This document shows positions 17,304-25,253 of a stretch of 64,000 nucleotides of DNA, one piece after another. The notes beneath the pieces were generated by a model. The model was not told the DNA's origin, made no database searches, and was given only the letters and a program-made list of their open reading frames with translations. Position 1 is the first letter of the stretch. Every line of letters begins with the position of its first letter. Source of the DNA: M0103 sp040386155 (GTDB lineage Bacteria > Bacteroidota > Bacteroidia > Flavobacteriales_D > Crocinitomicaceae); contig JAZKFZ010000003.1 of assembly GCA_040386155.1 (NCBI GenBank), positions 1,054,001 to 1,118,000 on the forward strand, given 5' to 3'. A program made the translations under genes and the position numbers.

Positions 17304-18443
17304 TTAAAGTATTTTTTGTTCTGCGATATGTTTCAGAATTGACATTTCACCATCTGTCAATTGCAAGCCTCTTCGTTCCATCATGTTGTTGGCAACCTCA
17401 ATCGCTTTATTGAAACGGAAATCGACCATTTCATCGGCACCACCCCATTGAAAGGATTTAATGAATTTATCTGGGAATCCAGCACCATAAATATTCGAAG
17501 AAACTCCTACTACGGTTGCAGTATTAAACATGGTATTGATACCACATTTGGAATGATCGCCCATGGTAAGTCCCATGAATTGCGCATTCGTTTTTTCTTC
17601 TTTTTGACTTTCATAGGAATAAGTCGAAACCATTCCGTAGTTATTTTTTAAATTGGAACAATTCGTATCCGCTCCAAGATTGCACCATTCACCAATCAAG
17701 GCATTTCCTAAAAAACCATCATGTCCTTTGTTCGAATAAGCCTGAAAAATCACATTATTTACTTCTCCTCCTACTTTGCAATGTGGCCCCAAGGTTGTTG
17801 GTCCGTAGATTTTTGTCGCGAGTTTTAAGCCACTACTTTCGCACATGGCAAGTGGACCGCGCACCACTGATCCTTCCATTATTTCAGCATTTTTACCGAT
17901 ATAGATCGGTCCTGATTTTACATTTAGAATAGAGGCCTCGACGGTTGCTCCTTCTTCAATAAAGAGTTGAGATGCATCTCCAATTAAGGTATTGGTTATG
18001 GATAAACCTTGCGATTTTCTACCTTTTGTTATGATCTCGAAGTCGTTTGACAATGCTAGACCATTCTTTTGATAGAGCTCCCAACGATTTTCTAAAATCA
18101 AAATCTCTTCACTAGATTCAACCAAGTTAGAACCATCTCCCTTATACGCTACCCAATGAGATCCCTTCATTAACTTCTCATCGGAAGACAATTCCAAGAT
18201 TTGCTTTGCGAGTGCACTCGATGGAATAATTGCTGCATTGACAACAATATCTGGTTGATCACATCCTTGAAACTGCTTTTGCAAATAGGCTTCCGTAGCA
18301 TAAAAAATCTCAGCGTTCTGTACCAAGTGTTTCCAACGTTCCGAATTAGTAAAAATCCCTATGCGTAAATCACCCACTGGGCGAGTTAAAGTTAGAGGCG
18401 CAAATCGGAGATGCAAGCCGTTATCGTGAAGCAGAATTTTCAT
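17304..18443 (-). CDS. Alternative Bacteroidota GlmU-family sugar nucleotidyltransferase
   Basis: 379 residues. The N-terminus 'LLHDNGLHLRFAPLTLTRPV' followed by 'GIFTNSERW' is characteristic of the Bacteroidota family annotated as alternative GlmU (proposed UDP-GlcNAc pyrophosphorylase / GlcN-1-P acetyltransferase). The C-terminal half is a left-handed beta-helix with hexapeptide repeats ('IYIGKNAEIMEGSVVRGPLA', 'LGPHCKVGGEVNNVIFQ', 'CNLGADTNCSNLKN'). The canonical GlmU N-terminal loop LAAGxGTRM is not seen, which sets this family apart. It probably supplies UDP-GlcNAc for lipid A and peptidoglycan. It begins two bases after the symporter stop, so the two are likely co-transcribed. Confidence 0.8.
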   Translation of the reverse strand: MKILLHDNGLHLRFAPLTLTRPVGDLRIGIFTNSERWKHLVQNAEIFYATEAYLQKQFQGCDQPDIVVNAAIIPSSALAKQILELSSDEKLMKGSHWVAYKGDGSNLVESSEEILILENRWELYQKNGLALSNDFEIITKGRKSQGLSITNTLIGDASQLFIEEGATVEASILNVKSGPIYIGKNAEIMEGSVVRGPLAMCESSGLKLATKIYGPTTLGPHCKVGGEVNNVIFQAYSNKGHDGFLGNALIGEWCNLGADTNCSNLKNNYGMVSTYSYESQKEEKTNAQFMGLTMGDHSKCGINTMFNTATVVGVSSNIYGAGFPDKFIKSFQWGGADEMVDFRFNKAIEVANNMMERRGLQLTDGEMSILKHIAEQKIL

Positions 18444-18445
18444 AA

Positions 18446-19906
18446 TTAGTTAGCAGTTACTGGTTGATTTCGAGAAGAAAAAAGCATTAATCCAATAAAA
18501 GTTATTGTACCATTGATAATCAAAATCTCATTCCCAAATTGATAATTTACAACTATTGATGTTGAATATGTATTGAGCAGATAACATAAAAGTGGTCCTA
18601 AGACACAAACAATCGGCACAGCAAAATTTTTCACATTTCGTTTCGTTAAAATTCCGAAGGAAAATAATCCTAAAAGCGGTCCGTAGGTATAACTTGCTAT
18701 CAAGAAGACTAGGTCGATGATGCTTTTATTGTCCATCATTTTAAAGAAGAAAACAAGGAGAATAAACAACATAGCAAAGGATAGGTGAACCATTTTTCTT
18801 GTCTTTACCTTTTCAATCTCTGTCATTTGTTCTCGTCGTTCAAATCCTAAAATATCGATACAAAAGCTGGAGGTTAAGGCTGTAATAGCACCATCCACTG
18901 AAGGGAATAGCGCAGAAATTAATCCTACAATAAAAATTAAGAAAATTCCTTGCGGCAAATACTGTTTCACGATAGTGGGGAACATATCATCAGGAGCAAA
19001 TTGCCAGCCATTTTGTTGCGCGTACAAGTACAACATCCCGCCTAAAAATAAGAACAATAAATTCACTACAAGAATAATGACACTAAAAGAAATCATGTTT
19101 TTCTGCGCATCTTTCAAATTCTTTACACTAATATTTTTCTGCATCATTTCCTGGTCCATTCCTGTCATAGTGATCGTAATGAAAGCTCCACCAATTACAT
19201 GTTTAAGAAAATAATCTTTCGCGTTCGGGTCTGTTCCCCATAAATCCAACATGTTTTTAGCATCCATGTCGGTCCAAATTTGCGACCATCCCAATCCTAA
19301 ATGCTGCTGCAGGGAGAAAATACAAACAATCAAAGCAATCAGCATAAAAAGCGTTTGCAAGGTATCTGTCCAAACGATGGTCTTCACTCCTCCTTTAAAT
19401 GTGTAGGCCAAAATCATGAGCATTAACATAATTGTGGTGGCCCAAAATGGAATTCCTAACTCGTCAAATACAAACAACTGCATCACGTTGATGACCAAAT
19501 AAAGGCGAACAGTAGCGCCTAAGGTTCTTGACAATATAAAAAATCCTGCTCCCCATTTGTAGGCAGCAAAGCCAAGTCGATATTCCAAGTACCGGTAAAT
19601 GGAGGATAGATTGAGTCGATAATAGAGCGGTAATAGCACGAATGCCACCACTAAATACCCAATAAAAAATCCAATCACCAATTGAAAATAATGAAAAGCA
19701 CCCACTCCTACGGTGCCAGGTACTGAAATGAAGGTAACACCTGACAAAGAAGTGCCAATCATTCCAAAGGCAACTAAATACCATGCACTTTTCTTGTTAC
19801 CAGTAAAAAACGAGGCAGAATCAGCGTTTTTTGATGTTAAATGCGAAATCAACAGCAACACTGAAAAATAGGCAAGTAGGATGGGAATAATAATAGTTGA
19901 ACTCAT
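18446..19906 (-). CDS. Sodium:solute symporter family (SSF) transporter
   Basis: 486 residues with about 13 hydrophobic helices. Features of the SSF family: 'NKKSAWYLVAFGMIGTSLSGVTFISVPG' region near the N-terminus (positions about 37-64, with the Gly/Ser-rich sodium site), 'YRLNLSSIYRYLEYRLG' and 'GALISALFPSVDGAITAL'-like helix 8 sequence (GLISALFPSVDGAITALTSS), which carries the Ser/Thr sodium ligands. Substrates in this family range from sugars and sialic acid to proline and pantothenate, and none can be assigned. Inner membrane. The gene lies just upstream of the GlmU-like gene with a 2-base gap; an amino-sugar substrate would fit but is only a guess. Confidence 0.88.
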   Translation of the reverse strand: MSSTIIIPILLAYFSVLLLISHLTSKNADSASFFTGNKKSAWYLVAFGMIGTSLSGVTFISVPGTVGVGAFHYFQLVIGFFIGYLVVAFVLLPLYYRLNLSSIYRYLEYRLGFAAYKWGAGFFILSRTLGATVRLYLVINVMQLFVFDELGIPFWATTIMLMLMILAYTFKGGVKTIVWTDTLQTLFMLIALIVCIFSLQQHLGLGWSQIWTDMDAKNMLDLWGTDPNAKDYFLKHVIGGAFITITMTGMDQEMMQKNISVKNLKDAQKNMISFSVIILVVNLLFLFLGGMLYLYAQQNGWQFAPDDMFPTIVKQYLPQGIFLIFIVGLISALFPSVDGAITALTSSFCIDILGFERREQMTEIEKVKTRKMVHLSFAMLFILLVFFFKMMDNKSIIDLVFLIASYTYGPLLGLFSFGILTKRNVKNFAVPIVCVLGPLLCYLLNTYSTSIVVNYQFGNEILIINGTITFIGLMLFSSRNQPVTAN

Positions 19907-19942
19907 TTGTATAAATCAAAGGCTGAAATTATAAAATATTTC

Positions 19943-19961
19943 TAAGTTTGTTAAAACTTTG
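19943..19961 (+). promoter_or_regulatory. -7 candidates for the small membrane protein at 19966
   Basis: TAAGTTTG at 19943-19950 is a full consensus match with a 15-base leader. AAACTTTG at 19954-19961 has one mismatch and lies four bases before the ATG, like other genes in this window. Which is used cannot be told. Confidence 0.4.
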
Positions 19962-19965
19962 ACTC

Positions 19966-20487
19966 ATGGATATCTTATTTCAACTTGTGCTAATTATTGT
20001 TCCAGCAGCAGCTGTGTTAATCACAACAATCCTTTTTCTTCGAAAAGAAACAAATAAAGAGGTTCGAAATGGAAATATTGAGTTAAAAAAAATGCGTCAA
20101 GAATTCTTCTTACCTAACCGCGTTGAATCTTACCAACGTGCAGTTCTATTGATGGAGCGCATCAACCCAAGTAGTTTGGTAATGCGTTTACACAATCCGG
20201 GACTTCCAGCAATGGCGATGCAAGCAGAATTATTGAAAGCAATTCGCGAAGAATACGATCACAATGTGGCACAACAATTATTTGTGTCGCTGCAAGGTTG
20301 GAGAATGGTAAAAAATTCGAAAGAAGAAACCATTAAGATTATCAATATTGCCGGCAATTTGATGGGTCCAACATCTACTGGAACAGATTTAGCAGCAAAA
20401 ATTTTCGAAATAGTAGCTGAGGTGGGTCAACTACCTACTGAAATTACAGTTGAATTTCTTAAACAAGAATTGCAGGAGTTGTTTTAA
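19966..20487 (+). CDS. Conserved Bacteroidota protein with an N-terminal membrane helix, function unknown
   Basis: 173 residues. One N-terminal transmembrane helix (about 5-26, 'FQLVLIIVPAAAVLITTILFL'), then a basic, helical cytoplasmic part with 'KMRQEFFLPNRVESYQRAVL', 'RINPSSLVMRLH' and 'EYDHNVAQQLFVSLQGWRMV'. I recognise it as a recurring Bacteroidota protein of unknown function and assign no role. The strict composition and lack of catalytic-looking residues suggest a structural or scaffolding part. Its last two codons and stop lie inside the first copy of the 112-bp palindromic repeat that follows. Confidence 0.75.
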   Translation: MDILFQLVLIIVPAAAVLITTILFLRKETNKEVRNGNIELKKMRQEFFLPNRVESYQRAVLLMERINPSSLVMRLHNPGLPAMAMQAELLKAIREEYDHNVAQQLFVSLQGWRMVKNSKEETIKIINIAGNLMGPTSTGTDLAAKIFEIVAEVGQLPTEITVEFLKQELQELF

Positions 20488-20714
20488 CCTTGCCTTCGAT
20501 ACATTCTTCCTGTCGTCAGAACACTCAGGCAGCGGTTTGATACAGTTTGAAATTATCAAAAAGGGGCTGAGTAATCCGACCTGAGGAGGATTGTTTTAAC
20601 CTTGCCTTCGATACATTCTTCCTGTCGTCAGAACACTCGGGCCGCGGTTTGATACAGTTTGAAATCATCGAAAAGGTGGCTGAGTGATCCGACCTGAGGA
20701 GGATTGTATCGAAG
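20479..20714. repeat. Tandem pair of 112-bp palindromic elements
   Basis: Copy 1 spans about 20479-20590 and copy 2 about 20591-20702; both begin TTGTTTTAACCTTGCC and share CCTTCGATAC, TGTCGTCAGAACACTC and GGTTTGATACAGTTTGAAAT. Copy 2 is followed by TTGTATCGAAG (20703-20714), which is the reverse complement of its own start, so each unit is an imperfect hairpin. There is also an inner TTTGATA/TATCAAA hairpin in copy 1. The pair fills the gap between convergent genes and could terminate both. The repeat begins within the last codons of the plus-strand gene. Confidence 0.85.
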
Positions 20715-20721
20715 CCAGCTT

Positions 20722-20931
20722 TTACTTCAAACTAATCTCTACATCCTCAATTTGTATCACATCACCCGCTACTAACTTTGCACGTTTACGAAGCTCTACT
20801 TCTCCATTACGAAGCACCAAACCATCATCCACAATGAATTTCGCATGTCCACCAGTTTGGGCGAGACCTGTTGCTTTTAACAATTGAATTAGCTCAATAA
20901 ATTCCCCTTCAATTTTAAATTCTTGTTTCAT
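20722..20931 (-). CDS. Small S4-domain RNA-binding protein (YbcJ-like)
   Basis: 69 residues, almost entirely one S4 domain: 'FIELIQLLKATGLAQTGGHA', then 'IVDDGLVLRNGEVELRKRAK' and 'VAGDVIQIEDVEI'. This is the compact form seen in E. coli YbcJ and related proteins, which bind structured RNA; the biological target is unknown. The ATG overlaps the meaB stop by four bases (ATGA), and AAAGG sits just upstream of the ATG, so it is probably translationally coupled to meaB. The gene ends next to the palindromic repeat pair. Confidence 0.85.
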   Translation of the reverse strand: MKQEFKIEGEFIELIQLLKATGLAQTGGHAKFIVDDGLVLRNGEVELRKRAKLVAGDVIQIEDVEISLK

Positions 20932-21956
20932 CCTTTGAATTGTTTGTACAAATTATCTGCCGCCTGAAAAGAGCTGATTGCTCCTTCATATACCATCTTT
21001 TCTTGTTGCTCCAGTGCTGCTAGCCATTTTTCATCGCCAAAAAACTCATTGAGAATTTTATCACGCAAAGTTTCCTTCAACCAAAATGAATCTTGAATTT
21101 TTCGATGTTCAGCAAACCATCCATTTGCTTTTGTTGTAATTGAAAAGCCTTCGATACTTTTGTTCACTTCTTGCATTCCACTATTGTTGATGCTACTGCA
21201 TGTCAGCACTGGCACTATCCAATTACTTTTCTTGGGTGGAAATAAGTGAATGGCATTTTTGTAGGCAGTAGCTGCAATTTTTGATTTCATTTCGTTATCA
21301 CCATCCGCTTTCGTAATCACCAAGGCATCTGCCATTTCCATGATTCCTCGTTTGATACCTTGTAACTCATCACCAGCTCCCGAGAGCATCAATAAGAGAA
21401 AAAAATCAACCATTGAATGAACGTATGTTTCAGATTGTCCAACACCCACCGTTTCAATGAGGATAACATCAAATCCTGCGGCTTCGCACAAATAAATGCT
21501 TTCTCTCGTTTTACGAGCTACACCACCGAGCGTTGCTCCTGCTGCAGTTGGACGAATAAATACTTTTGGGTTGACCGATAATTCCGTCATTCTCGTTTTG
21601 TCACCTAAAATACTTCCTCCATTTTCCGAACTCGAAGGATCGATAGCCAACACTGCTACTTTATGACCTTGATCTGTTAGCAGTTTTCCAAAAGATTCAA
21701 TAAAAGTACTTTTCCCAACGCCAGGAACGCCCGTGATACCAATTCGAATTGAATTTCCACTGAGCGGCAGAGCACTCTCAATCAACTGTTTTGCAAGCAC
21801 TTGATCATCAGTACGTGTGCTTTCTAATACAGTTAAGCATGTACTTAATACCGTAATATCACCTTGAATTAAAAGAGTAAAAAGCGACACTAACGAAAAA
21901 TTTTCCCTTCGCTCTTTTCGTCGGCCTATCCATTTATCCAAATGATCTGAATTCAT
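20928..21956 (-). CDS. meaB: MeaB/ArgK-family GTPase, methylmalonyl-CoA mutase chaperone
   Basis: 342 residues. G-domain motifs: P-loop 'GVPGVGKS' (76-83), 'AIDPSSSENGGSILGDKTRM', 'LIETVGVGQSE' and 'ITKADGDN' (G4), all typical of MeaB, the GTPase that loads and protects adenosylcobalamin on methylmalonyl-CoA mutase. The mutase genes themselves are not in this window. The helical N-terminus and C-terminal dimerisation helices are present, so it looks complete. It overlaps the S4-protein gene by four bases. It diverges from the metallophosphoesterase gene with 29 bases between starts. Confidence 0.9.
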   Translation of the reverse strand: MNSDHLDKWIGRRKERRENFSLVSLFTLLIQGDITVLSTCLTVLESTRTDDQVLAKQLIESALPLSGNSIRIGITGVPGVGKSTFIESFGKLLTDQGHKVAVLAIDPSSSENGGSILGDKTRMTELSVNPKVFIRPTAAGATLGGVARKTRESIYLCEAAGFDVILIETVGVGQSETYVHSMVDFFLLLMLSGAGDELQGIKRGIMEMADALVITKADGDNEMKSKIAATAYKNAIHLFPPKKSNWIVPVLTCSSINNSGMQEVNKSIEGFSITTKANGWFAEHRKIQDSFWLKETLRDKILNEFFGDEKWLAALEQQEKMVYEGAISSFQAADNLYKQFKG

Positions 21957-21973
21957 AACTCAAATATAAGATT

Positions 21974-21981
21974 TAACTTTA
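21974..21981 (+). promoter_or_regulatory. -7-like element four bases before the phosphodiesterase ATG
   Basis: TAACTTTA, one mismatch from TAnnTTTG, then CAAG and the ATG at 21986. This would make the transcript leaderless. Confidence 0.4.
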
Positions 21982-21985
21982 CAAG

Positions 21986-22483
21986 ATGAAGCGCATTGGC
22001 TTACTTTCTGATACTCATGGTGATTTAGATCCAAAAATATTTGAACATTTCAAAGATGTTGATGAGATTTGGCATGCAGGAGATGTGGGCAATATAGCCG
22101 TGATTGATCAGTTGAAGGCATTCAAGCCATTGCGAGGTGTTTATGGAAACATCGACGATCATACCCTTCGACTTGAATTACCAGAATTTAACCGTTTTGT
22201 TTGTGAAGAAGTTGAAGTGTTGATAACGCATATTGGCGGTAAACCTGGCAAGTATTCGAAACCAGCGTTTGAGGAATTGGAGCGGAAAGTCCCTAAGTTA
22301 TTTATTTGCGGACATTCGCATATTTTATTGGTGAAAATGGATCCTCACTATAAAATGCTGTGGATGAATCCTGGCGCAATTGGCTTTAAAGGATTTCACA
22401 AAGTGCGCACTATGCTTCGATTTTCAATTACCAAAGATCGAATTCATGATTTGGAAGTGATCGAAATGCCACTTCGGCAATAA
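21986..22483 (+). CDS. YfcE/MJ0936-type metallophosphoesterase
   Basis: 165 residues, the usual length of the small YfcE-like family. All metal-ligand motifs are present in order: 'LLSDTHGDLD' (Asp8, His10), 'WHAGDVG', 'GNIDDH', 'THIGG' and 'CGHSHI'. These enzymes are manganese-dependent phosphodiesterases with broad activity in vitro and no firm physiological substrate. Cytoplasmic, no signal peptide. The gene is preceded by TAACTTTA with only four intervening bases, so it probably has a leaderless transcript. It is followed after 51 bases by porQ on the same strand. Confidence 0.88.
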   Translation: MKRIGLLSDTHGDLDPKIFEHFKDVDEIWHAGDVGNIAVIDQLKAFKPLRGVYGNIDDHTLRLELPEFNRFVCEEVEVLITHIGGKPGKYSKPAFEELERKVPKLFICGHSHILLVKMDPHYKMLWMNPGAIGFKGFHKVRTMLRFSITKDRIHDLEVIEMPLRQ

Positions 22484-22534
22484 TTCAGTTGGCAAGTATA
22501 CGATAAACAAAAAAAATCCGTTAGTTTAGCACAG

Positions 22535-23563
22535 ATGAAATTTTTGCTTCCTTTTCTTGTATTTATCACCTCATTTTCATGGGCTCAAACTGGTGGTGAA
22601 AATGCGTTCCCATTGCTTAATTTAGGCTTTAGCGCCCGTGCAGTGGGCTTAGGCAATGATTTTATTTCAGCAAAAGATCAAGATGTAAGTTTAGGAGTTC
22701 TTAATCCATCTCTACTTAACGAAAAAATGCACACTGGAGCAGGATTTAATCATGCTATACTTTCTGGTGGCATCAACTATGGAATGGCAGCCTATGCACA
22801 CAAGTTGTTGGGAGGCGTATTTGCTGCCCATGTGCGTTATTTAGATTATGGGAAAATGCTTCGCACAACTATTGATGGACAAGTAATAGGATCATTCCAA
22901 CCATTTGAAGCAGTGATTGGTGTGGGCTACGGTCGCCAATTGAATAAAAGTATTTCAGTAGGAGCAAATTTCAATGTCATTACATCAAGCCTAGAAAACT
23001 ATGGAGCTTTTGGATTATCGTTAGATTTAGCAGGAACCTATACAAATGCTAAGGAAAATTTGTTAGTGACCGCACTGTTTAAAAATGCTGGTGTGCAAGT
23101 AAAGAAATATACCGATACAGACAGAGTGCCCTTGCCTGCAGAACTCCAAATGGCTATTTCTTACAAGCTAGAACATGCACCGTTTCGTTTTTCATTATTG
23201 GCCCATCACTTAAACAAATGGGATATCACGTACAACGATCCAAACCTAAAACCAACAAAAGATCCCTTAACGGGAGATTCTATTCCTGTGCCTACTGCTG
23301 GTTTTGGTGAAAAATTATTTCGTCACTTCACGCCACAAGTAGAAATCATCATAGCTGATGTTGTTCATTTGAGAACAGCGTTTGATTATCATCGAAGACA
23401 AGAAATGAAATTGGAAAGTCGTCCGGGAGTAGCTGGATTCTCATTTGGATTGGGATTATTTTTCAAACGATTTAGTATTGATTATGGTTTTTCAGTCTAT
23501 TCTAGAGCTGGATTTAACAACATGATTTCACTAAGCACCCACCTTTCTAAGTGGAAAAAGTAA
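22535..23563 (+). CDS. porQ: Type IX secretion system protein PorQ
   Basis: 342 residues with a signal peptide (MKFLLPFLVFITSFSWAQ). The mature start 'GGENAFPLLNLGFSARAVGLG' and 'DVSLGVLNPSLL' are typical of PorQ, a member of the PorV/FadL-like barrel group, and the rest alternates as beta-strands ending 'NMISLSTHLSKWKK'. PorQ is a T9SS outer-membrane component in Porphyromonas and many other Bacteroidota. Location near cmk is a recurring arrangement that I know from flavobacteria, and cmk follows here after one intervening barrel gene. Together with porT at 4.9 kb it shows that the organism has a T9SS. Confidence 0.85.
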   Translation: MKFLLPFLVFITSFSWAQTGGENAFPLLNLGFSARAVGLGNDFISAKDQDVSLGVLNPSLLNEKMHTGAGFNHAILSGGINYGMAAYAHKLLGGVFAAHVRYLDYGKMLRTTIDGQVIGSFQPFEAVIGVGYGRQLNKSISVGANFNVITSSLENYGAFGLSLDLAGTYTNAKENLLVTALFKNAGVQVKKYTDTDRVPLPAELQMAISYKLEHAPFRFSLLAHHLNKWDITYNDPNLKPTKDPLTGDSIPVPTAGFGEKLFRHFTPQVEIIIADVVHLRTAFDYHRRQEMKLESRPGVAGFSFGLGLFFKRFSIDYGFSVYSRAGFNNMISLSTHLSKWKK

Positions 23564-23654
23564 TTTTTTTTCATTTATTTTCAAAATTCACTAAACTGTA
23601 TAGTACACTATTCTCAGAGCTTATATAAGCAATTAACATTAAAAAGTTAATTTC

Positions 23655-23691
23655 TTTTTGAAACCTTATATTTAGATAACCCGTACATTTG
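23655..23691 (+). promoter_or_regulatory. Promoter of the outer-membrane barrel gene
   Basis: TTTTTG at 23655-23660 (-33 type) and TACATTTG at 23684-23691 (full -7 match), 23 bases apart. It is followed by an A-rich leader of about 24 bases without a Shine-Dalgarno sequence, the usual form for strongly expressed Bacteroidota genes. Confidence 0.6.
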
Positions 23692-23719
23692 CCCAAACAC
23701 TAACAAATAAAATTAAATT

Positions 23720-24400
23720 ATGAGAAAGTTAGCTATCTTAGTAGGAGCAATCGCGTTGACAGGTTCATCGTTTGCTCAAAAAGCAACAAGTGACACACCG
23801 ATGTCATTAGAAGGACAAGTTGGATTCAACACTTCAACATTATCGTTTTCTTCGCCTGCAATTCGTTTCCGTTACTTCGTAACAGAAAACATCGCAGTTC
23901 GTGCAACATTGGGAATGAGTTTCGGTACGACTAATGAAATGTTTTATGAAGATGAAGCACTTAATTCAGGAGGAGAAGGAACTTACACAGAAAAATCAAG
24001 TTCTTGGAACTTAGCAGTAGGTGCAGAATACCACTTTGCAGGAACTGATCGTCTATCTCCTTATGCAGGTTTAGATATCGGATTCGGTGGTGGAAGTGAT
24101 TCTTACATGGGTGAAAATTCAGACGGTTCTTCTTACGTTGCTGATTTCAGCATGGAAGGAAAAGATCCAATGTCAATGATCGGTGTTAATTTAGTAGCAG
24201 GTACAGATTTTTACTTTGCTGAAAATTTCTACTTAGGTCTTGAATTAGGTCTTGGATTTGGATCAACAACATGGAAAGAAGGAACTAGCTCTGTTACTTT
24301 TGGTGGTACTACTACTGACGGTCCAGTATCTAATACTTACAAATCTTCTTCATTCAGCAATAACTTTATCTCTAACTTCCGTTTAGGATGGAGATTCTAA
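23720..24400 (+). CDS. Outer-membrane beta-barrel protein (OmpA-barrel-like porin family)
   Basis: 226 residues with a signal peptide (MRKLAILVGAIALTGSSFAQ). Mature strands alternate polar and hydrophobic residues: 'SLEGQVGFNTSTLSFSSPAI', 'LAVGAEYHFAGTDRLSPYAG', 'FYLGLELGLGFGSTTW' and the terminal 'NFISNFRLGWRF', with the C-terminal Phe typical of a BAM-inserted barrel. Eight strands are likely. No OmpA peptidoglycan-binding domain follows. It has its own promoter and a strong terminator and uses highly favoured codons, so it may be abundant. It splits porQ from cmk. Specific function unknown. Confidence 0.8.
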   Translation: MRKLAILVGAIALTGSSFAQKATSDTPMSLEGQVGFNTSTLSFSSPAIRFRYFVTENIAVRATLGMSFGTTNEMFYEDEALNSGGEGTYTEKSSSWNLAVGAEYHFAGTDRLSPYAGLDIGFGGGSDSYMGENSDGSSYVADFSMEGKDPMSMIGVNLVAGTDFYFAENFYLGLELGLGFGSTTWKEGTSSVTFGGTTTDGPVSNTYKSSSFSNNFISNFRLGWRF

Positions 24401-24422
24401 TTGCTTAGAATTAAAAATTTTG

Positions 24423-24449
24423 AAGGGAGGCTTTTGCCTCCCTTTTTTT
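24423..24449 (+). terminator. Rho-independent terminator after the barrel gene
   Basis: GGGAGGC - TTTT - GCCTCCC stem-loop (24425-24442) followed by seven T. It separates the barrel gene from cmk. Confidence 0.9.
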
Positions 24450-24456
24450 ATTTTCA

Positions 24457-24464
24457 TACCTTTG
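24457..24464 (+). promoter_or_regulatory. -7 element four bases before cmk
   Basis: TACCTTTG, a full TAnnTTTG match, then CTTT and the cmk ATG at 24469. Because the preceding terminator ends at 24449, cmk needs its own promoter, and this one implies a leaderless transcript. Confidence 0.6.
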
Positions 24465-24468
24465 CTTT

Positions 24469-25161
24469 ATGTGTAGCAAATTAACGATTGCAATTGATGG
24501 TCATTCATCGTGTGGGAAAAGCACACTAGCGAAAGCTATCGCACGAGCATTGAATTACACCTATATCGACTCCGGAGCAATGTACCGTGGGGTATCTTTG
24601 TATACTCTTCAACACAATTTATTCAATAATGGCGTTCCAAACACTCCTGCTTTGATTGCAGCATTGCCAGACATTGACCTTGAATTCAAAAAGGATGAAA
24701 CAGGTACTCAACAGCTATTTCTTAATGGAGAGAATGTTGAAAATGAAATTAGAAAACCTGAAGTTGCCAAGATTGTTTCGCAAATAGCTGCCATTTCTTC
24801 CGTTCGTAAAAAATTAGTGCAACAGCAAAAGGCACTAGGAGAAAAAGGCGGCATTGTAATGGACGGACGAGATATTGGTTCTGTTGTTTTTCCTGATGCG
24901 GAAATTAAATTTTTCGTTACCGCTGCATCCGCAACTAGAGCAAGTCGAAGGTTCAACGAATTAAAAGTGAAAGGGATCGATACAACTTATGAAGCAACGC
25001 TAGAAAATTTGCTAGAACGAGACCAAATTGATTCTACTCGCGTTGATAGTCCACTCATAAAAACGGAAGACGCAATCCTTATAGACAATACGCATTTAAG
25101 TAAAACGGAACAACTTGAAATTGCACTCAGCCAAATTCAAGTAAAGCTTCAACCTTGCTAA
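24469..25161 (+). CDS. cmk: Cytidylate kinase
   Basis: 230 residues. P-loop 'GHSSCGKS' (11-18), 'YIDSGAMYRGVSLY' for CMP recognition, 'GGIVMDGRDIGSVVFPDAEI' region (positions about 127-146) and 'ERDQIDSTRVDSPL' lid region, all standard for bacterial CMP/dCMP kinase. It phosphorylates CMP and dCMP with ATP in pyrimidine salvage and nucleotide homeostasis. Complete and of normal length. A terminator and a -7 element fit into the 68 bases before it, and the ATG directly follows the promoter. Confidence 0.95.
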   Translation: MCSKLTIAIDGHSSCGKSTLAKAIARALNYTYIDSGAMYRGVSLYTLQHNLFNNGVPNTPALIAALPDIDLEFKKDETGTQQLFLNGENVENEIRKPEVAKIVSQIAAISSVRKKLVQQQKALGEKGGIVMDGRDIGSVVFPDAEIKFFVTAASATRASRRFNELKVKGIDTTYEATLENLLERDQIDSTRVDSPLIKTEDAILIDNTHLSKTEQLEIALSQIQVKLQPC

Positions 25162-25229
25162 ACCAACAATTACATTGCTCGTTTTGAATACGTTAAATAT
25201 TATTTAACACTCTATTCATATTTTATTAT

Positions 25230-25237
25230 TACATTTG
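25230..25237 (+). promoter_or_regulatory. -7 element for the ACT-like gene
   Basis: TACATTTG, a full match, with a 16-base leader to the ATG at 25254. No clear -33 box at the usual distance. Confidence 0.5.
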
Positions 25238-25253
25238 TGGACAGCTTACTACG

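Noticed and set aside
20928..21956. MeaB as evidence for a local methylmalonyl-CoA pathway
   Set aside because: No mutase, epimerase or carboxylase gene is in the window; its neighbours are unrelated.
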